Source: Lomentospora prolificans (Eukaryota > Ascomycota > Sordariomycetes > Microascales > Microascaceae). From it: a DNA stretch of 64,000 bases. How positions within the stretch are numbered: the first letter of the stretch is position 1; every line of letters starts with the position of its first letter. Below the pieces are notes generated by a model. The model did not search any database and was not told the origin of the DNA. It saw only the letters and a list, made by a program, of their open reading frames with translations. The position numbers and the translations under genes were made by a program. Positions 21,269-32,369 of the stretch are shown here, in pieces. The DNA lies in the NCBI GenBank assembly GCA_029532625.1, contig JARFXM010000007.1, forward strand, positions 62,001 to 126,000, read 5' to 3'.

Positions 21269-22962
21269 TCATCTGATCTTGGACAAGAGCTCGCCTGGAG
21301 TTGATGAACACGTTAATTTTTTATACCTATTTAATAGGTCTAGGATTTCTCCTGGTTGCCCACCTGTAATTCTCCAGCCGGTACTGTAGTCTTGGAATGT
21401 CTCTGTGATTAATGCCAGAGCGCGGTCTGTATCGTTGCTGACCAGCTGCTCCAGATGCTCGCGGAACCGCCTATACATTCTCGCGGCTAGATAGAAGCAA
21501 TGCAGCTCCCACAATGAAATGACCCTTGAAAATTCGTACTGGAAGGCCGGTATGATGTTGAGCCTGTCAAACACCATCCTGAGAGCTGCGGCGACATGCT
21601 CGCCGTCGGCATTATGGTCGATTGAATCAACTCGACTATGCAGGATCAAGATGCAGCTGCGCCGTCTCGTCAGAAACCCGGGTCACATAAAATAATAGGT
21701 CAGCAAAGCTTACCCCACGCAAAGGCCCAGAACGGAGCAGTTCACTTGGGCTCCTTGACAGCGGTCTCCATGTAAACTTGAAGCCAGTGAACTAATTTCT
21801 TTTGATAGGACCGCCCGTCCTCTCGATGTGTGCGCCCTTGAGAGGCTGCGGGTTTCCTCCATGACCATTTCTAGAAGCAACGAAGCCTGGAACAAGCGGG
21901 CCAATAGTGACGGATAGCATGACCTGGGGGAAACTGCGGGGATGCGCATCTGGTGGGCATCGCACCTCTCGCACTCGAGGGAAGCCAGCTTCACTAGTCT
22001 CCCTTCCGCATGAGATAGCACCCGATTCAGGCACGGTCTCGGGAAGGACAGGGTGAGGGGGTTGGCTGTACTCTCATGATAGACGGTGTGGATGAGTCTG
22101 TTGCCACAAGTCAGTCACTGATAAATAATAAACCTCGTAATAACCAAAGAGTGGACTTTTACCGTTCCAAGATGTATAGGCAACACACGACTCTCTGTCC
22201 ATCGTCATCTAGAGATACCACCTCTGGCTGTATTTGGCAGTGCCAACGGAAAAGCCCCATGGCCTCCGCCATTGCCGCGGCTGATGCAACCGTCCCAACG
22301 GCGGCCGCATGATTTGCCTGCAAGTGCTCGTATAAAGCTAACAAAGCCTTGGACTGGAGGAGGTCAAGACTTTTAACTCCTCGAGCGAGGAGCGATGCAT
22401 GGGAAACGACCAACGTTAGATACAAGCTGTCATTCCCTTGTACGTCGCTTTCTTCTAGATTTGGTCTCGATATTCGAGACAAGAGTATACAAGTCAGTAT
22501 CAAGGCAGAGAAAGCTTCATCCTCAAAAGAATCGGCATCTTCACAACGAATTTTCAAGGCTGAGCCATCAATGACCGGAAGCCATCTGTTGAAGCCTTCC
22601 AGGTAGGGCCCAATGTTATCCAAGACATTGCCCCGTACAGAGCGTGCGAAAAGAACAAGGCTACTGTCGTTGAAGCAAACGCTGGGCTGATCGGTGAGAT
22701 GATGGCTTTGGAAAGTAACGACGCCGGGCTGATGCAGGGGTAATGGGCTCTCATGTATTGCCGACGATGCAAAACTACATTTCAACCCGACTCTAAGCAG
22801 CGTGAGCAATGCATCTATAATCGGGATCCACCCTGCACGGGGGTCTTACCGACTACACCGACCGCACTTGGGGGTTCGCAGATCGCATCCCTTTTTCCGC
22901 GTCACACACTGATGGCAGCGCCTGGACTTGGTATGGCTCCCAGATGGGGCTATTCGTGACAT
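21269..22962 (-). CDS. Zn(II)2Cys6 transcription factor
   Basis: Four exons: 22962-22850, 22792-22163, 22097-21714, 21656-21269; introns of 57, 65 and 57 bases with GTAAG/GTAAAA donors and TTAG/ACAG/GCAG acceptors; 504 residues. The first intron splits the DNA-binding domain, and only the spliced product restores all six cysteines: C16-x2-C19-x6-C26-x6-C33-x2-C36-x6-C43, preceded by basic KSRR and containing TRKKGCDLRTPKCGRC. The rest resembles the fungal regulator middle region (FNRWLPVIDGSAL; LLALYEHLQANHAAAVG; VVCCLYILER). Clusters of this kind bind CGG-type DNA sites as monomers or dimers in the nucleus. Targets unknown; the convergent FMN reductase is the nearest candidate, an inference from position only. 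Confidence 0.93.
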
Positions 22963-24090
22963 GTCGGAGACTGGCATTGTGGCGAAATGAGAGATTGCAG
23001 AGGAAGGTTGATTGTCATGTCGGTGCTATTTGTTCCTGTTCCTCCGCCGAGTCCGCGTTTACTCCACCACCGATTCACCGCCTAGCGGCAGAATGCCAAC
23101 CAGTTCGATGCAGTGGTATTAAAAGGAGCAGCCAACAAGGATTCTTAAAACTCTCCAACTTCGAATATCTTTTGTAATTTGATTGGGTCGCACCACTTTA
23201 CGGATATCAATATCCAACTTGGAATCAGACAAAAGCGAACCTCCAGCTATTCATGTATGCCATCAATTGAGCTTCCGCCTACTCCCGAGCATCCGGGTCG
23301 AGGCACTATTAAATCGCTAATATCGAAGACACGGAGCTACTTATCCCGCAAACTCACCGTGACGAGGAGGAGGCACGCATCTAATTACCGGGCGATAGGT
23401 GCGATGCGGAATTTTGACCGGACGAGCCTTACTGCTTGACTGGTCCGGACCACTCTTCGGGGAGGATCACGACGATGAGCCCCACTGCTGGAGACAATGA
23501 CGATGACAATAACGATAGCGGGAACGTCCTCGATGGTCCTATTCTACCAAGTTTTTCCGTGACGCTATCCTCAACTAGTCAGGTCTTCTTCGCTGCTTGA
23601 GCTGATGCCAGAGAACGGATCGTGATTGAGAAGTTGGAAGTGATTGTGTCGTAAGAGAGAGAGAGAGAGAGAGTAATAGCAATCACCTATATAGAGGGTC
23701 CAAGGGTGCAAGGGTGCTGCCGGGCTGGGTGAGGCTGCAAGTGGCAGTCGGGGATGAAGAATCTCCCAAATAATCCCTTCTTTTCCGCAACGGTGTGAAA
23801 GGCAGTCGGGTGCTTGGTACCCAGGTAGAAGGCTAGATTATTCGCCCCCCTTCCTAGGCCCTAAGTCGCTTGACCATTGGCATGAACAACAACAGCTCGC
23901 GATGAAATGACCTCCTTCACCTCCATCTGACGACGTCACGTGATTTTCGAGCCCCCAAGATGTGTTGGATTACTGCTCTCCAGGCAGCATCTGACTATTG
24001 ACACCCCAAACATCTCGTCCAGAACGAAGAAAAAAAAAAGAAAAAAAAGAAACGGGATCTATAAGCAGCTATAATTTCTTTCATTCAACC
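22963..24090. other. Intergenic between divergent regulator and 2EXR genes
   Basis: About 1.1 kb of shared upstream sequence. A 60-codon frame at about 23260-23439 (MPSIELPPTPEHPGRGTIKS) has no match I know. Contains an AG microsatellite and, just before 24091, purine runs (A-rich, around 24030-24052). Confidence 0.45.
23654..23673. repeat. AG dinucleotide microsatellite
   Basis: About ten uninterrupted AG units in intergenic sequence upstream of the 2EXR gene. Confidence 0.9.
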
Positions 24091-25335
24091 ATGTTCCACT
24101 TCCCGGCGGTATACGGACCCATTACTGCCGGGAGTGACGACTCTCCCGATTTCTTCGGCTTCGTGCCGGACGACGTGGTCAAGGCCCAAGAGGCCAAGAG
24201 AACCTTTGCCCTCTTCCGAGACCTCCCGCGGGAGCTGCGCCTCCAGATCTACGAGCTCGCGTTCCCCCGCCGCGTTCTCCGGTTCTGCGAGAAGTGGCTT
24301 CCCGGCCACCGCGGGCTGGTCGTGGAAGCCCTCGGCCCGCCCCTCATCGCCCAGACCTGCCGAGAGGCCTGGGAGTTCGCCGGCGTGCACTACCGCCGTA
24401 TGACGTACCACGCCGCCAAGTTGCGCGACGCCGGGAACGATGAGCGGCCCATCGAGTCACCGTCGCCGAAGCAGACGTGGTTCAACCCCCGCCTGGACAT
24501 CATCTGCATCAACGCCAAGTGGCACGACATGGTGTATCGGGAGATGGCCTGGATGTCGGACGTCGTAACCAAGTGGGGCATCGCCCGCTATAACCCGCAC
24601 CGCGTGATGCACACCGAGGAGACCAACCTCAAGGAACTCAGGGGGCGGGCGACGTATTCGGAGCTCGTGCGCGCGATACTGCCCTTCGCCGAGATCGCCG
24701 AGACCGTCGTGGTGCGGCCCTCGTTGAACACGAGCTGCATCTCACACCACGACTTCTTCCCGTACGCCGACGATACCATCTTCCCCAAGCTCAAGACCGT
24801 CCTCATCACCGTCCACTACATGGACTGGGACGATACCGGGTTGGGACCTGCGCCAGGCGAACCTCAGCCCAAGTGGTCCGTACGTGTGCTAGACGTGTAC
24901 AGCCCCGCCCTCGCCAAGCAAGTGGACGCGGAATTCGGCCACATCAAGTTACCGCCTATGTCGAGGCTTTCGCGCGACGGCAAGCGGTCAGCGAGACTCC
25001 TGCGCGAAATCGAAGCGCTGGTGGGGAACGGTAGGTCCGTATGGGCCTCCGAAGAGCCTCAGGATTTCGGAGCAGGTCTAACTGACAGCCTGCCGAATCA
25101 AGATGAGCTCTCCAAGGTTGGTACGACTAGCATGTGGCTGCGAGCGGCGTATTTTCTGCGAAAGAGATATGCCGTGTCGGAGGATGGGGATAGGGAATAT
25201 ATGAACTACCGGAGCTGGTTCTGGGACAAACAAACAGATCCCAAGGTTGTCGCTGCGTGGGAAGAATGGAAGAAACATATAAAGCTGCCTCGTTTTGAGC
25301 CCGTGTTAATGGTTCACAGAGCTCCCCTGATTTGA
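24091..25335 (+). CDS. 2EXR-domain protein
   Basis: Intronless, 414 residues. The N terminus carries the 2EXR signature: FALFRDLPRELRLQIYELAF at about residues 39-58, then RVLRF and, after a gap, LIAQTCREAWEFA. Further conserved-looking blocks follow (TWFNPRLDIICI, AILPFAEIAETVVV). 2EXR proteins are an expanded, functionally uncharacterised ascomycete family related in outline to F-box-like N termini. The ATG at 24091 is chosen because the open frame upstream has no other ATG and consists of poly-purine leader sequence. The gene is notably more GC-rich than its flanks. No membrane segment or signal peptide. Confidence 0.85.
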   Translation: MFHFPAVYGPITAGSDDSPDFFGFVPDDVVKAQEAKRTFALFRDLPRELRLQIYELAFPRRVLRFCEKWLPGHRGLVVEALGPPLIAQTCREAWEFAGVHYRRMTYHAAKLRDAGNDERPIESPSPKQTWFNPRLDIICINAKWHDMVYREMAWMSDVVTKWGIARYNPHRVMHTEETNLKELRGRATYSELVRAILPFAEIAETVVVRPSLNTSCISHHDFFPYADDTIFPKLKTVLITVHYMDWDDTGLGPAPGEPQPKWSVRVLDVYSPALAKQVDAEFGHIKLPPMSRLSRDGKRSARLLREIEALVGNGRSVWASEEPQDFGAGLTDSLPNQDELSKVGTTSMWLRAAYFLRKRYAVSEDGDREYMNYRSWFWDKQTDPKVVAAWEEWKKHIKLPRFEPVLMVHRAPLI

Positions 25336-26184
25336 ACGCGCAAGTAGCCTTGGGAAGACCTGGATTAAAGCTGCTTTTTGCCACGCAATCTAGGTTATCA
25401 AGCATGCGCTATGGCGGCAAACGGGTAGGTAAAGTACAAAACTATTGATAGCTGTGAATATCGAAGTGATTTCCAGGTTCAGCTGCGAAGCTCACACGGC
25501 AGACCGGATAGGACAGGGTAGATGCGAGGAAAGGAGCGCTCGATCTTTCCAGAGTGTAATCATTTTCCAGAGTGTAATCATTGTATCGCGATTTCTTTCG
25601 TGCTCGAGTTCAATTATAAGTCGCCAAGGCTATTGAGGACACCTAATAATAACAAATGGGAAACAGCATCTCTGGCCCATGTCAGGCAAGATATATTAAC
25701 TCTTTTCTCATCGTGATCTATAGTCGGAGTTCGGCGTCCCGACTTTCAGGGCGGACTTCCCTGGGTGTCATCTTTCAGAGAATAAAACACCCTTGTGGGT
25801 TCAGTGCCGGAAGGCTGAGGTTCGAGCGCTTCTGGTCGGTAATCCGTGACCGAGAGTTCGTTTCGAGGGCCCAACTGCACTGCATCACAAGTATAGGAGC
25901 TAATCTCCCAGTCATAAATACATTAGCTTGATATTGTTAACTTTGTCGCCTTAAGGACGACCGAACCCCATGGCAAACCCGGTCGTAATGGCGCTTCGAG
26001 TGTTTCGCATTATTAGCCTCCCTACATCCAGCTTAGACAGACGGATTAACATTCGGCCTGCTCCTTTTCTCGAGCCTGGCCGAAGCAAATCCAATCCTTC
26101 ATCGTCTGTAACAACGTCTTTCCAGTCTTGCGCTTCGTGATTCCTCTAATCAGTCAATGTTAGCCAATAACCAGAGCTTAGAAG
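25336..26184. other. Intergenic; nothing recognised apart from a short duplication
   Basis: About 850 bases with no domain-bearing frame. It must hold the terminators of the 2EXR gene and of the convergent membrane-protein gene. Confidence 0.5.
25545..25581. repeat. Tandem duplication of an ~18-base unit
   Basis: TTTCCAGAGTGTAATCA occurs twice in immediate succession, consistent with a recent local duplication. No known function. Confidence 0.7.
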
Positions 26185-26900
26185 TTAGATGCCAAGTAAT
26201 CCGTACGCACAAAGAGTAAGGATGGCGATCAAAACCGTAGGAATGCCCAGTCCGAGCCCGAGGCCGATAGCCAACGTATCGCTGGACCCGGTGCTACCTC
26301 CGCCGGTGGAGCAGGTTATGGATCCGGTATTATTATCACCTGTGCCGCATTGGGTACCGGTATTGCTATCGGGGCTGGAGACTTCGTTGTTGTCGCCGTT
26401 GACGGACTGTCCGCCTTGGGTCGAGGGTGAGGTGGTCGCTTCATCACTGCTGCTGGAATTCACATCTGTGTCCTAGGAATTGTCAGTCTATTCGCGGAAT
26501 TAGAACACTGGTTTCCAACGGAAATGATATATACAGTAGCGCTTGTAACAGGCTGCGAGTTACAAAAGTTGGTGAAAAAGTCGAGAACGAGCGGCGGTGT
26601 CGCGTCGTCATGGCGAATGTTGGAACAGTAGAGTTCCGCCCCCTCCCTCAAGAAATGGAGGTAGTCCTCCCGTGATTTGGAAGAACAGAGACAGGTAACA
26701 GTCTCGCATCCAGAGTGGGTGACGAGGTCTGTCACGCCGCACGACTCGACGTTTGCGATATAGCATCGACCGCAGGAGGCGAGGTCCTTGAAGCCTGAGG
26801 CGGACGATAGTAAATCCCTCAGTGCGGTTGCTTCTTTGGTGGCCGCGAGCGTCGTGCTCGACAGGAGAAAGAGAGTTATCGCGAGGAAGCCTCGAAACAT
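26185..26900 (-). CDS. Secreted-side Cys-rich, single-pass membrane protein (CFEM-like ectodomain)
   Basis: Two exons, 26900-26535 and 26472-26185, intron 62 bases (GTATAT..CCTAG), 217 residues, frame preserved. Signal peptide MFRGFLAITLFLLSSTTLAA; then an extracellular region with at least eight cysteines arranged as CGRC, SCGVTDLV, SGCETVTCLCSS, LYCSN, FCNSQ, which resembles a CFEM-type eight-cysteine module without matching it exactly; then a long Ser/Thr/Asn/Gly linker; and a C-terminal transmembrane helix (LAIGLGLGLGIPTVLIAILT). The very short cytoplasmic tail makes either a type I anchor or a GPI-like signal possible. Such proteins sit at the fungal surface and are implicated in haem/iron uptake or wall sensing; this one's role is unknown. 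Confidence 0.75.
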
Positions 26901-27052
26901 GGTTGGAATTGAAGGATGTCGAAGATGTCGTCGAAGATGGGATGTTCGGGGCCAGAATGGGAGAAGCGGAGTGGAGGCGCGGGATCTCGCGTTAAGTTTG
27001 TATTCAACCAGGCGTCGCGGACGCTTTTAAGAGCACATCCTTGCGCGGGCTC

Positions 27053-27132
27053 GCCGTTGTCCAGCCCGCAAGCATGCGTCGTTGTTAAGCCCGCAAGCCT
27101 GCGCCGTTGTTAAGCCCGCAAGCCTGCGCCGT
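27053..27132. repeat. Three tandem copies of a ~25-base GC-rich unit
   Basis: The unit (core TTGTTAAGCCCGCAAGCC followed by TGCGCCG) occurs three times, the first copy diverged (CCAGCCCGCAAGCATGCGTCG). It lies about 150 bases upstream of the start of the minus-strand membrane-protein gene. Confidence 0.75.
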
Positions 27133-30100
27133 GGAACCATCAATGCGACTGTTCGCGCTGGAACAAGGGTGTGGTAGCTTCCTTTGGCCCATGTCTGCCA
27201 GCATCCTTTGGAATGGAGCGGGCGGCAAGCGACAGCACTGACAGACATCAATAAGTCAGGGGTCAGCCTCCGACAGATCTTGGCCAACGGTCGCGAGAGC
27301 CCACCGAGCCGAGCCGCTGGGGAGAAAAGGGGGGAGGCGCGGGCGAAAGCGCTAGAAGTGGCGAAGCGTACGCCACCAGGTTTGCTTTTTCAAGTTGGGG
27401 CTGCAGGAGCTGAAATGCACAGCAAAATTAAGGGCTCGAGAGCTGAACTCGAACGTTTCATTTTAGCGCCGCACCCCAGAAGTCAACATGACAAGACAAC
27501 CCTGGCCTAGCCCCAAGTCACGAACACTTTTCGCTTCCGCATGATCTTCTCCATTCAACCTTGTGGGGGTCGCGTGGTAGCTTGACTGAGGGGCTTAAAA
27601 GCATCCCACTTTGATAATAACTGGTCTAGAATTTGGACACTACTATGGTTTTGCAATGCCAACTACTAATAAGAGTTCAAAGGCTATATAGCCAAGTTCC
27701 CCGTTGTAGCTGGGGAATAAACCCAATCATCAAGATGAGCTAGAAGGTTGTGGGGGTGGTTTCTAAAGGGTGGCCTTCTCTCTGGAAATGATTATCATCA
27801 AAGATCCCAACCTGTGTGTAGCAACCAGTCATGATTACCCCCGCATAACAATATATTCATGCTCGACTCCATGACACAAGCTACCTCCACTGGTTTCGCT
27901 TCATTGGGCCAAGGTTAGTGGTCGCAGGAAGACAGGGGGACTTTAATCGGGACTTGTCGAGCTTTCGAAAATCCAGCAACTGCCAAGGCAGAAGGGAGGA
28001 CGTTGAGTGAGGCAACTAGGCGGCTGGCTTTGCGTATTAGTAGGCAACTGACCAGAGGAAAGAGCAATTCACGAACAATCGGTGCGGATATAAACTGCAG
28101 TCTGTACCGATGGATCTAGCCGCCTTTCTTAACTTCCAACAGCCAATTCAAGGAACACGACAAACCATAATTGAATGCGCACGATTCACCCGCGGTGACT
28201 GTTTGGTGGCCTTCTTTATTTCTTGCTAATGGGGCATAGCTGTCCAATCTCTACGCCTCTCAGGTGCAGCATGGTGTTGGATCATCTCATCGATAGTTCA
28301 CAAGTGAACATACGACGAAACCGGTGACCAACACCCGATATCCTTTTAAACTTAGTTCCCCTTAAATATTTCATCTTCACATAGTTAATAAATTATTATT
28401 TTACCAGCGTCGCCATTTTGCTCTGATATTCCATTCAGATCCTCTAACAAACCATAAATATTTAATACTTCCTTTCCCCTGGCTGAATATACCAAAACCT
28501 ACTATTAAAGATAGTTTCATAACTTTGATTGATTCATAAATTCTATCGTCCACGCGGAAAGGGTAGTTCTCTCGAGCTCTACGTGCCCCTATTCGAATGG
28601 CGTGCTGAGTCCGTGTATCGGATGTGAGAATAATCAAAAATCGACTAGCTCTACGTAAGATTGAATATAAGAAATGGCTGGAACGCTGGATTATTTTGAC
28701 GGGATCCAAACCGAGCAACCCTGGAACAAGAAAATGGAAGGCGAAAAACGAAGGCGGTATATTACAGCGAGTTTCTAGCTCATCTGTACGTCGCTCTATG
28801 GCACTATGGGGGCGTCTATTCTTGGCTGCTTTAATAACAACGGCAGGATCTAGAATTCGGACTCGCCATCTAGTGTTCCCCTCTTACCCTTTATTGCTCG
28901 GTCCTGCCTAAGAAAATTCCATCTCTGGAGGAGAACATCAAGAACCGGCATACAAAAGAACGTTAGACGTCCAGTAATACCAGTTTCTTGATCTAGCCTA
29001 GCACAAGCTTTCATCAAGGCCACAACAATAGCGCGATTTCCCATGTGTGCAGTAGAGAGAATCTACGTCTTCGACTGCTAAGCAACCGTTTCATCGAGGT
29101 CTATGCCAGACGCGAGAAGTAGAGTGACTATCACTAGCGTTCCGTATGAACAAAGGCTAATATACTGCGAATTAGATAGTGATAGCTTGCTTTATCATGG
29201 CGAGTGCCGAGGGCTGTCCAATAGTAGTTTCTAGGAAGGATTTTGCATGCTGCTTAAGACGGCCTAATGCTACAAGCTAGGATGATAGTTCTCTAGAAAC
29301 TTTAGTTGCTGAGGATTTTGGGTTAGGACTTCCTGTAGGAGAAACCTGTTGGTATGGGTTACTAGTAGGTTGAAAAGTCAGAGCGAGAAAGTGGTTCAAA
29401 TCGTTCGAGTGAACTGCAATAGTTGACGTTGGAGCTTTATATCTGCAAGCATCAGTTGATATCGCCGCCTGTAGCAATGTTAGGGGCTTGAATATGATTA
29501 CTTGGAATATCCCTCCTAAACTGGAGTAATAGTACTCGGGTCTTATCCTTAGAACTCTTGTTAACTCATAGGGAGGAAAATATTAACTAGGCTTACATCG
29601 AATATCGATGTGAACTAAAAACATATCCAGGTACTTTCAAATGCTACCTGAACGCATCTAGGTACTTCATGCATTTTTCAGTGTCACAAATAGTGACGCC
29701 GAGGTGCTTCGCCGACTTGGAGGGCCCCTAGTGCCCATTCGTTAATTAGCAGGCTCGGGCCTAGGTCTTTTCTACTGAAAATGCCACTACTAAGACCTTT
29801 ATAATAAAGTCTCATCCCGATTCTCAAATTCTTATTCCAGTAATGTCACGTTATTCTATAGTAGTATCGACCTCGTGCCTCTGTCGGACTGTTGGCCAGA
29901 AATCCAATTGGGCATAGAAAGGCTATATATACGACAACATAGAGGGATATATCAATAACGAACATCTTTACCGCCTGGGGCTGCATTAGATCATAACATG
30001 TACATGTCTCGAGGCGACTGTGCTGAAGGCATCATGGACTATGTCCAACCTATAGGCACAATCCTCGGTACAGCACTTTACGATCAACACCGAACTAGAA

Positions 30101-30708
30101 GACCCACTTGACGGTCGAAGATTACATTGAAGAATTTAGTGTGAACCTACCAAGATAAGAAGAAAGGTCGCAAGATCCTGTACTGCATCGTCATGTTCGA
30201 TCAGGAGACCTGACCAATTTCGGTGATGGCAGCTAATATATCATTTGGTGTTACGATGGCAACTTTGTGCGCCGGAGTCCTTCCAGTGTACCTTTCAAGA
30301 CTACTCAATGCAACACTCAACCCAATCTAGGCTTCCTAGGCGCATGTCGGAGGCGACAGTTAGATCAGGTTGAAAAAAAGTGCCGAGAAGTTTAATCCAA
30401 GTCACCTCTGAGACGTGTCAAAACAGCGGAAATAGAGTAATAGGCTGCAGAGATCATAGCGCACCCCGATTGTGCCAAGGAGTTCAGTTTACACCCTAGA
30501 GAAAATGGTCTGCGTGACCGGGCGTCTCTGGACCGTCTGTAGATCCAAGTGTAACTACGATTCTGGCAGCATCTACAAAGCGGTCCGATAGGAAAAGCCG
30601 CGCTCTTGGACCTGGTGTAGTGCACATTAGAAACCGCCACGAATCTCCTCTGCGTGGATTCCAACGACGCACGTCGGAGGACCAAATTCCCCTACAGCTT
30701 CAAATTCC

Positions 30709-30722
30709 TTAACCCTAACCCT
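30709..30722. repeat. Short telomere-like tract
   Basis: TTAACCCTAACCCT, two units of the fungal telomere repeat CCCTAA, inside a gene-free stretch. Too short to be more than suggestive; chance or an interstitial remnant are both possible. Confidence 0.4.
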
Positions 30723-32369
30723 GGTAATGGTTGTCGACTCCACGTTCTAGTGCCGTCTTAGGCATTGAGACGAGGACAAGGGGTCGATACCACTCCTACT
30801 CACCTCGATATTGTACGATGCCCTAACTAGACTTGTCTGCTATGTGTCTGTCCCGAGACGGCGGTACGCCTGTGACTTATGTTGGTAATTTTATCCCGTG
30901 TCGTCTGCAAGGTCATGAGTATCTGTGACGAAATCTCGGTCAATCTTCAGCCGGGCTTCGAGGATAATCACGTTGCGAGTCCATGTATAGTATTCTAAAC
31001 CTGATAGGGATTCGACTCTCGTTGCTTAGCTGGCTGAAGCGGATAATTAAGCATGGAAGCACTAATGCGTTGTGGAGCCTCGGTGTCAGCATTAGTTCGG
31101 CCCGTCCCGACAAGATAGCGCGCTAAGGTGGTCAAATCTAGACTAGTTAACTAAAGAGGAATGCTTGCAGAGTGCAGTGGTATTATTAATTAGTCGTCCA
31201 GTTGCAGAGCCAAACCATGTCAAGAACTCAGGAGCTGGGCACGGAATATTCCTGTTCAAGTCTTGGGGAAATTAAAAGACGGATCGCGGTTCCAGAATGA
31301 GGTGATGTTTGACGAGTCGAATACCACAGGGGCCAGAAAATGGCAGCCGGGGTCATAGCCTCGAGGTTCGGATTTGGGTAGACTGCAAGACCGATTTCCA
31401 CCGCCTGGCAGCATGGAACCGCCATGTGTTGTTGCTGGAGCATACGCTCTTGTCGCTGCTGCTGCCACAACTTGAAAGAGACAGCCCACTTCACAGTCTC
31501 GGAGTCTCGGAAATGGCTAAATGTGGGCAAGTGTTGCCCAAAGCACGCGGGGCAAATGCGGCGTGCGTGCATGGATAGTATATTAGTTTATAGTGCTGGC
31601 TTGGCTCGAAAGGAAGGAACGAACATAATAACCCAAAACGAATCGATTGATAATAATATTAGTATTAGTACATTTGCAGTGTGGGATGGGCTCGCCAGGC
31701 AGTCATGTGGCCACCAATGAAAATGTGCTGTCAACAGAACATCCTGAAGCACCACTGTGGTTGGCAGGCCTGTCACGGCCCCTGTATTCTTATGACATGG
31801 TTACGCTCTTCGTTCGGAGCCCAAGAAACCCAGGATCCACTCTCATAGCCTGTCACTTCTGGGCAACAACCTTAACATTGGCGAATACGTGTGCGACCCG
31901 CGGCAAGCCTCTGCTTCTGCGAACTTGGTCCCGAAATACCGGACCTCTCTGGTTCTATCAGAAATAGAACGGTGGCTGGACACATCGAAGCTGAGGCGTT
32001 GGCGCTCACTCACTGAAATAGTCTTCTCTTCTTCATATCCACCTCTGTTGACCTCCCCGCGAAATTCTGCCCAAGTCAAGTCAACTCTCCTACTGCCAAG
32101 TCCCTCTTGAACAGACTCTCCCCTCCAGTTCCGCTCCGCCAGCCAATCGTCTCCAGCTAGCAATGGTCCCTCCCGCGGAAGCCAACACTGCAGCCGTCCG
32201 GACAATCCCTGCCCCGCCACTGGAAGTGTATTAGTGTCGTCGCACCCAAAGTGGAACCCCCCGCTCGGCTCACTCGTCGTCGTCGTCGTCGCCGTTCAAG
32301 AACAGCACAGGTTTTCATCGAGTGCTGGTCTCTGCTCCTACACACTCATCACCATTCACGCCCGTCATC

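Larger units (their letters stand above)
26901..32369. other. 5.5-kb gene-free region
   Basis: No frame with a recognisable domain. 28.4-30.4 kb is AT-leaning with many short interrupted frames, consistent with old, mutated sequence (possibly RIP-altered), but no transposon ends or reverse-transcriptase/transposase motifs are identifiable. A minus-strand piece at 28850-29044 (MGNRAIVVALMKACARLD) is faintly ankyrin-like only. The final ~400 bases before 32370, CT-rich at 32030-32170, probably form the promoter and leader of the methyltransferase gene. Confidence 0.5.

Noticed and set aside
28850..29044. Possible ankyrin-repeat relic
   Set aside because: Only one weak helix-like phrase; no second repeat found.
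28401..30700. Possible RIP-degraded transposon
   Set aside because: AT-leaning and broken, but no terminal repeats, target-site duplication or transposase/RT motifs visible.
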